Assembly: GCF_900116435.1 (NCBI RefSeq)
Contig: NZ_FPAZ01000007.1
Coordinates: 186,001-250,000, forward strand
Length of the DNA stretch: 64,000 nt
From: Pseudoalteromonas lipolytica
Lineage (GTDB): Bacteria; Pseudomonadota; Gammaproteobacteria; Enterobacterales; Alteromonadaceae
Direction of reading: 5' to 3'
Positions 59,173 through 64,000 of the stretch are shown here, in pieces. The number at the start of each line of letters is the position of its first letter. Position 1 is the stretch's first letter. The notes below the pieces were generated by a model. The model worked only from the letters and a program-made list of their open reading frames with translations. It ran no database searches and was not told the origin of the DNA. Made by a program: the position numbers and the translations under genes.

Positions 59173-60108
59173 TTACTTATCGGCTGGCTTTGCATCCGCG
59201 GCCTTATCTGGCTGTTTTTCGCTGATCATGGTGTTTAATTTCTCGCCGCCTTTAATACCAAAATCTAACGTGCGGATTGGGAATGGAATGGTCATATTAG
59301 CTTCGCTTAAGGCGTTTCTAACAGCCACAACAGCTTTGTGGCGTACAGTCATAAAGTCAGCTTCACCGGGGTACTTAATCCAAAACCACACCAGTAAATT
59401 AATGCTGCTATCGCCAAAGCTTTCGGCGTACACGGCGGTCTCTTCTTGCTTGATCACAAAATCAAATTCATTGATTTTTTTAACGATAACCTCTGCAGCT
59501 TGCTCTGGGTCATCGGCATACGAAATACCCACAGGCACCTCAATACGGCGAACGCCTAACGTACTGTAATTACTAAGTATGTTTCTAAATAAAATTTTAT
59601 TCGGTACGAGGATTAGTTGCCCATAAAAATTCTCGATAAGGGTGTTTCTGAGGTTAATCGCGCGCACTGTACCAAATACACTTTCCGTTCGAATGACATC
59701 ACCTGCTTTAAAGGGTTTACGAATACCCATGGCAATACCTGCGATTAAGTTTTCGGTCATATCCTGAAAAGCAAAACCGATAGCAAGACCAACAATACCA
59801 GCACCTGCGAGTAATGAAGTCACGGTGCCTCTGAGGCCTAAAAAATCGAGCGCAACAAACAGCCCTACACAAAGAATAACCACTTTTGCAATAGACGACA
59901 TCAAATCAGCAATTTGCGTTGATTCCAAAGAGCGACGTAAGATTTTACGCAGCATTGAGCCACACACTCGCGCTAAAAGCGAAAATAAAATGGTTATTAT
60001 GATTGCGACGATGAAGTTAGGAATATGACTTATAACAATATCAATCCAACCACCAAGCTTCTCTTCAATGAGCTTTTCAGCTTCACTAACGGATGGAATT
60101 TTTAGCAT
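59173..60108 (-). CDS. Small-conductance mechanosensitive channel, MscS type
   Basis: A 311-residue protein with three N-terminal helices; the pore helix GAGIVGLAIGFAFQDMTENLIAGI is close to the MscS motif, and the beta domain IVVPNKI-type region (LILVPNKILFRNIL) follows. It releases solutes on osmotic downshock. The C terminus carries a Lys/Ala-rich tail. It is a single gene. Confidence 0.92.
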   Translation of the reverse strand: MLKIPSVSEAEKLIEEKLGGWIDIVISHIPNFIVAIIITILFSLLARVCGSMLRKILRRSLESTQIADLMSSIAKVVILCVGLFVALDFLGLRGTVTSLLAGAGIVGLAIGFAFQDMTENLIAGIAMGIRKPFKAGDVIRTESVFGTVRAINLRNTLIENFYGQLILVPNKILFRNILSNYSTLGVRRIEVPVGISYADDPEQAAEVIVKKINEFDFVIKQEETAVYAESFGDSSINLLVWFWIKYPGEADFMTVRHKAVVAVRNALSEANMTIPFPIRTLDFGIKGGEKLNTMISEKQPDKAADAKPADK

Positions 60109-60196
60109 GTTTATACCTTGTTATCTTATATTAACTAACTCGGTAATTTGCAAAATGAACGCCATGTTTAATCAGACAAATAAAAACCATAAAAAA

Positions 60197-60215
60197 AGCC
60201 GTGCATCGCACGGCT
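60197..60215 (-). terminator. yaaA terminator
   Basis: agccgtgc / gcacggct arms with a 3-nt loop, A7 before and TTTT after. On the minus strand, 27 nt past the yaaA stop, it ends in a T7 run. Confidence 0.9.
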
Positions 60216-60242
60216 TTTAACACACTAAAGTAGGCTCTTTTT

Positions 60243-61022
60243 CTAGTGCTGTTCTTCTCGCAGAAAAACAGGTTCGAGCTCTTTCGCGGTTGCATCGCTA
60301 CTGAAGTAATACCCCGCTACTGTGAAATCTTTTAAATCACTCAATTGAGTAATTTTATTCTCTATAATGTAACGCGCCATCATGCCGCGGGCTTTTTTCG
60401 CGTAAAAGCTGATCACTTTATACTGGCCGTTTTTACAATCTTTAAAATGAGGTGTAATAATTTGTGCATTTAAGGCTTTTTTATCAACTGCTTTAAAATA
60501 CTCATTTGAAGCAAGGTTTACTAAGTACTTACTGTCTTGCTCTGCCAAGACTGTATTGAGTTTTTCGGCTATCACACTCCCCCAAAACTCATACAAATTT
60601 TTACCGCGTGGGTTTTCAAGCTTAGTGCCCATTTCTAGGCGGTAAGCTTGCATTAAATCGAGCGGCTTAAGCACACCGTAAAGGCCAGATAAAATTCGTA
60701 AGTGAGACTGTGCATAATCTAAGTCAGAATGTGTTAACGACTGTGCATCTAAACCACCATACACATCACCATTAAATGCAAGGACGGCTTGTTTTGCGTT
60801 TTCTGTTGTAAACGGCTGTGACCACTGTGCGAATCGCGCTGCATTTAAACCGGCTAGTTTATCGCTGATTTTCATTAAACTGCCAATTTGGGCAGGGGTT
60901 AAATCACGGCAAACTGACATTAACTCTTCGCTGTGCTCGAGTAATTCAGGCTGAGTGAATTTGTCGGTCGTGGCTGGTGTTTCATAATCTAAATTTTTTG
61001 CAGGTGAAATAACTGTGATCAT
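60243..61022 (-). CDS. yaaA: Peroxide stress protein YaaA
   Basis: A 259-residue DUF328 protein. [13 protein letters not shown] at the start, [12 protein letters not shown] and [18 protein letters not shown] are family signatures. YaaA lowers free iron and limits damage during peroxide stress. It is divergent from transaldolase, and in E. coli yaaA also lies near talB. Confidence 0.95.
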   Translation of the reverse strand: MITVISPAKNLDYETPATTDKFTQPELLEHSEELMSVCRDLTPAQIGSLMKISDKLAGLNAARFAQWSQPFTTENAKQAVLAFNGDVYGGLDAQSLTHSDLDYAQSHLRILSGLYGVLKPLDLMQAYRLEMGTKLENPRGKNLYEFWGSVIAEKLNTVLAEQDSKYLVNLASNEYFKAVDKKALNAQIITPHFKDCKNGQYKVISFYAKKARGMMARYIIENKITQLSDLKDFTVAGYYFSSDATAKELEPVFLREEQH

Positions 61023-61243
61023 AGATAGCTATTGACTTGTAATTTGTTTGATGTCAATTTCAACATTAAATGAATCAAAATGCACGTTTTGTTTCGCCCC
61101 GCCTTAATTCGCTGCATTTTCACATCTAATGCCTTAGTTTTCTTAGTTAAGGACATTTGACCTATTAAACACTGTCATAGTGTTGCAGCATTAAGGTGGC
61201 TATAATGGATTTTCTTTTAACTTGCTTGGAATGAGGAAAGCAA

Positions 61244-62194
61244 ATGACTTCAGCACTACAAAGGCTTAAACAGCGTTCATCTATTGTTGCAGATACAGGT
61301 GATATTGAAGCTATCAAAAAGCACCAACCAGAAGATGCAACAACTAACCCATCTTTACTTTTAAAAGCCAGTGAAATTGAAGCGTATAAACCTTATCTAG
61401 ACAAGGCATGGCAATACGCAAAAGAAACAGAGCAAGATGCAGCCAAGCAACTTGAACTTGCTTGCGATTATTTTGCCGTATTAATTGGTAAAGAAATCAG
61501 CGAAATTGTACCGGGTTATATCTCGACAGAAGTCGATGCGCGTTTATCTTTCGATACACAAGCGACGATTGATAAAGCACATACTTTACTTAGCCTTTAC
61601 GAAAAAGAAGGGGTAAGCAAAGATAAAATTCTTATTAAAGTTGCATCAACGTGGGAAGGTATCAAAGCTGCCGAGCAATTAGAAAAAGAAGGCACTAAGT
61701 GTAACTTAACGCTGTTATTCTCAGAAGCGCAAGCACGTGCCTGTGCCGACGCCAATGTATTTCTAATTTCACCGTTTGTTGGCCGTATTCTTGACTGGCA
61801 TGTAGCGAATGGTATGGAAAAACCGACTGATCCAATGCAAGATCCTGGTGTACAGTCTGTTCGTAGTATTTATGAATTCTACAAACGCCATGACTATAAA
61901 ACAGTCGTGATGGGTGCAAGCTTCCGTAACACGGGTGAAATCATCGCGCTTACTGGTTGTGATAAATTAACAATCAGTCCTGCATTACTTGAAGAGCTTG
62001 GTGAGCTAACAGACGCACAAGAGTACTTACTTGAAAGCGACTTTACCGTTGAGCCAAAACCAGCACCACTGACTGAAAGTGAGTTCCGTTGGTTACATAA
62101 TCAAGATGCCATGGCGACAGAAAAACTAGCTGAGGGCATTCGCTCTTTTGCTGAAGCGCAGCTTGAATTAGAAGCACGCTTTAAAGCAATGTAA
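61244..62194 (+). CDS. talB: Transaldolase
   Basis: A 316-residue enzyme, the same type as E. coli TalB. The Schiff-base Lys132 is in [11 protein letters not shown], and [10 protein letters not shown] is conserved near the start. It exchanges dihydroxyacetone units in the pentose phosphate pathway. A clear ribosome site (gaggaa) precedes the ATG. Confidence 0.97.
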   Translation: MTSALQRLKQRSSIVADTGDIEAIKKHQPEDATTNPSLLLKASEIEAYKPYLDKAWQYAKETEQDAAKQLELACDYFAVLIGKEISEIVPGYISTEVDARLSFDTQATIDKAHTLLSLYEKEGVSKDKILIKVASTWEGIKAAEQLEKEGTKCNLTLLFSEAQARACADANVFLISPFVGRILDWHVANGMEKPTDPMQDPGVQSVRSIYEFYKRHDYKTVVMGASFRNTGEIIALTGCDKLTISPALLEELGELTDAQEYLLESDFTVEPKPAPLTESEFRWLHNQDAMATEKLAEGIRSFAEAQLELEARFKAM

Positions 62195-62216
62195 TCTGCA
62201 AAAATCATTATAAATA

Positions 62217-62243
62217 AACGCCACCGCTCTCGGTGGCGTTTTT
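62217..62243 (+). terminator. talB terminator
   Basis: aacgccaccg / cggtggcgtt arms with a ctct loop and a T-run; 22 nt past the stop. Confidence 0.93.
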
Positions 62244-62383
62244 GTTTATATACCATACAAAATTTTGATCTATTCATCTAGCAATCACATTCCTGTAACA
62301 ATATCGTCACTTTTTTATTCTATTTTTGTCTAGCCTGTGGTATAGGTATTTCCGAGGTTCAAAATAATCAATAGGAGAAGTTC

Positions 62384-62572
62384 ATGGATAGCCTAGACGA
62401 TATTTTAGAAATATTAGAAGGTCCTAGTACAACAAAAAAGACCTCTACAAAAAATAAAAAGAGAAAATGGCGCGAAATCGAAGCTTTGAAAGATAAGCAC
62501 AGATTACGTAAAGAACTACAGGAGTTAGACTACTTTACAGACAGTATAGCGATTGATGAGCTAGACTTTTAA
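62384..62572 (+). CDS. DUF3545 family protein
   Basis: A 62-residue basic protein. MDSLDDILEILEG at the start, WREIEALKDKHRLRKELQELD in the middle and an acidic end match DUF3545, a family of unknown function found in marine gammaproteobacteria. GGAGAA lies just upstream of the ATG. Single gene with its own terminator. Confidence 0.85.
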   Translation: MDSLDDILEILEGPSTTKKTSTKNKKRKWREIEALKDKHRLRKELQELDYFTDSIAIDELDF

Positions 62573-62577
62573 ATCAA

Positions 62578-62595
62578 GGCCCGCAAGGGCCTTTT
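62578..62595 (+). terminator. Terminator of the DUF3545 gene
   Basis: ggccc / gggcc arms with a gcaa tetraloop and TTTT. It lies 5 nt after the stop. Confidence 0.85.
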
Positions 62596-62602
62596 GTTTG
62601 CA

Positions 62603-63274
62603 TTAAATTTTAGGAAGGTGCCAATTAATCGGTGTTTTATGCTGTTCGCTCAGTCGCTGATTAATCGTTGAAAAATGCTTACACCCAAAAAAACCTCGAT
62701 GTGCAGACAAAGGTGAAGGATGTGGGCCTTGGATCACGTGATGACGCGATGTATCGATGTGTTTACCTTTCTTTTGTGCATGTGCCCCCCACAAAACAAA
62801 CACAACTCCCTCACATTGCTGATTGATCAGTGCGATAACTTGGTCTGTAAACTGCTCCCATCCCAAATGCTTATGTGAATGCGCGTTTCCCTGCTCAACG
62901 GTCAGTACTGTATTCAATAAAAACACGCCCTGCTCTGCCCAGCTTTGTAAGTAACCATGCTCAGGTATTTCGAATCCGTCGATATCTGTGGCCAGTTCTT
63001 TATAGATGTTTTTAAGTGAAGGCGGCAGTTTTTTAACCTCAGGTTGCACTGAAAAGCATAATCCATGTGCCTGCCCTTCACCGTGATAAGGGTCTTGCCC
63101 TAAAATAACCACTTTCACATCGTTTAAAGGAGTGGCGTTAAAGGCTGAGAAAACCTGTTCTTCAGGTGGGAATACAACAACACCCGCAGCGCGTTTATCA
63201 GCAACATAGGTTAGTGTGTCTTGCATATAGGGCTTGGCTAATTCAGCCTTTAAAAAATCTTGCCAGTTGGTCAT
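62603..63274 (-). CDS. ung: Uracil-DNA glycosylase
   Basis: A 223-residue family 1 enzyme. The water-activating Asp61 is in [18 protein letters not shown], and the minor-groove loop [11 protein letters not shown] holds the catalytic His. It removes uracil from DNA. It overlaps the BtuF-like gene by 4 nt, so the two are coupled. Confidence 0.97.
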   Translation of the reverse strand: MTNWQDFLKAELAKPYMQDTLTYVADKRAAGVVVFPPEEQVFSAFNATPLNDVKVVILGQDPYHGEGQAHGLCFSVQPEVKKLPPSLKNIYKELATDIDGFEIPEHGYLQSWAEQGVFLLNTVLTVEQGNAHSHKHLGWEQFTDQVIALINQQCEGVVFVLWGAHAQKKGKHIDTSRHHVIQGPHPSPLSAHRGFFGCKHFSTINQRLSEQHKTPINWHLPKI

Positions 63275-64000
63275 TTTGAAGCCTGTATTTGCTTTCTTGA
63301 AATGTCTATTTTACCACACATCTCGCTCAAGCCATCAAGCATGCGGGTTGTAAAGCGATGTAATAAATCAGCGTTAACACTTATAAATTGGTTATGCTGA
63401 ACGGCCGGTAATTCAGGCCATTGTCGCCAATCTATTTGAGGTTGCGGCTTTTTCGATTTTTCATCGGGGATAATAATCACCTCGGGTTTACTTACCAGCA
63501 CATTTTCAATACTGATACGCGGATAATCGGTTTCACTGTTTGCAAATACATTGTCAGCATGGCAAATCGTTAATAACTGATTAATCCATGTGTTACCCCC
63601 CACCGTCATCATCGGCTCTGGCCATAACTGATAAAACACACTCACTGGGAGTTTATCCTGCTGTGAAGCACGGATGGCAGCAAGCTTTACTTCAAACTCA
63701 GTGGCTACTCTATCGGCTCGCGTTTTTAAATGGGTTAACTCACCTAATTTACGTAACTCATCAGCCACATTATCCACTTGGTCTGGGTTACTGTAAGCAA
63801 CCGGAATACCTAATTTCTCAATGTAAGCAAGATCTTCAGCTTTATTACCGGTCTTCCATGCAAGAACAAGATCAGGTTTCAGCGATAAGAGCCTTTCCAT
63901 ATTGATGCCGTAGTAACCACCCACTCGTTCAATTTCATTGGCTTGTGCAGGGTAATCGGCATAATCGACGGTTCCAACGATGCGATCTCCAGCACCAATT
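63271..64000 (-). CDS. btuF: BtuF-like cobalamin-binding protein, N-terminal part beyond the window
   Basis: The frame is open from the window edge to the stop at 63271, giving 243 residues of a helical-backbone periplasmic binding protein. [17 protein letters not shown] and [15 protein letters not shown] fit class III binding proteins of the BtuF type, which bring vitamin B12 to BtuCD. The signal peptide is off the edge. GTG at 63924 is an internal codon, not the start. The presence of B12-dependent MetH in the window fits this, but an iron-siderophore binder is the alternative. Confidence 0.82.
   Translation of the reverse strand, partial: IGAGDRIVGTVDYADYPAQANEIERVGGYYGINMERLLSLKPDLVLAWKTGNKAEDLAYIEKLGIPVAYSNPDQVDNVADELRKLGELTHLKTRADRVATEFEVKLAAIRASQQDKLPVSVFYQLWPEPMMTVGGNTWINQLLTICHADNVFANSETDYPRISIENVLVSKPEVIIIPDEKSKKPQPQIDWRQWPELPAVQHNQFISVNADLLHRFTTRMLDGLSEMCGKIDISRKQIQASK

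Overview
The window is about 64 kb of chromosomal DNA from a marine gammaproteobacterium, most likely Pseudoalteromonas or a close Alteromonadales relative. The evidence is a complete Na+-translocating NADH:quinone reductase locus (nqrABCDEF, then apbE and nqrM), a bo3-type quinol oxidase operon, B12-dependent methionine synthase, moderate-to-low GC, short intergenic gaps, and blocks of gene order shared with E. coli (bolA/yajG/ampG; mrcB/hemL/clcA/erpA; fau/rpiA/serA). The genus is inferred from gene content, not from a search. I saw no rRNA, tRNA, CRISPR array, insertion sequence or prophage.

Layout. 1-3.1 kb: truncated hrpB helicase, csbD-like stress gene, membrane diguanylate cyclase. 3.1-7.8 kb: methionine operon metA-metH(N)-metH(C), in which MetH is split into two proteins at a domain boundary, preceded by tandem MET boxes. 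8.2-11.4 kb: ettA, a PilZ protein, a histone-deacetylase-like hydrolase. 11.5-17.1 kb: cyoABCDE and a small membrane protein. 17.5-18.9 kb: secreted M14 carboxypeptidase. 18.9-26.2 kb: nqrM, apbE and nqrFEDCBA. 26.5-32.6 kb: fabV, bolA, alkB, rlmG, yajG, a secreted cyclophilin, ampG. 32.7-37.6 kb: XRE regulator, a 57-residue membrane peptide, an RND efflux pair. 37.7-49.4 kb: erpA, an MHYT-PAS-GGDEF protein, a double solute-binding protein, a divergent CLC protein, hemJ, pyrB, hemL, mrcB, a Pmp3-like peptide. 49.5-52.5 kb: amtB-glnK behind a sigma-54 promoter, a double-receiver GGDEF regulator. 52.8-57.5 kb: S10 peptidase, an unknown coiled-coil membrane protein, fau, rpiA, serA. 57.8-58.9 kb: a small mercury-type locus (merR, merC, a GDCCVxC protein) without a reductase. 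59.2-64 kb: mscS-type channel, yaaA, transaldolase, DUF3545, ung, truncated btuF-like gene.

How the genes fit together. Nqr and Cyo make a sodium-pumping entry point and a proton-pumping exit for the quinone pool; ApbE and NqrM supply FMN attachment and maturation of Nqr. MetA and the split MetH depend on cobalamin, which the BtuF-like protein at the right edge would help import. Three GGDEF proteins and one PilZ protein point to c-di-GMP signalling, with no EAL or HD-GYP gene in the window. The most unusual items are the split MetH, the MetA specificity residue (Ala111), a CLC protein that has lost several ion-coordinating residues, and the reductase-less mer locus with a near-ideal MerR operator placed after, not before, merR.
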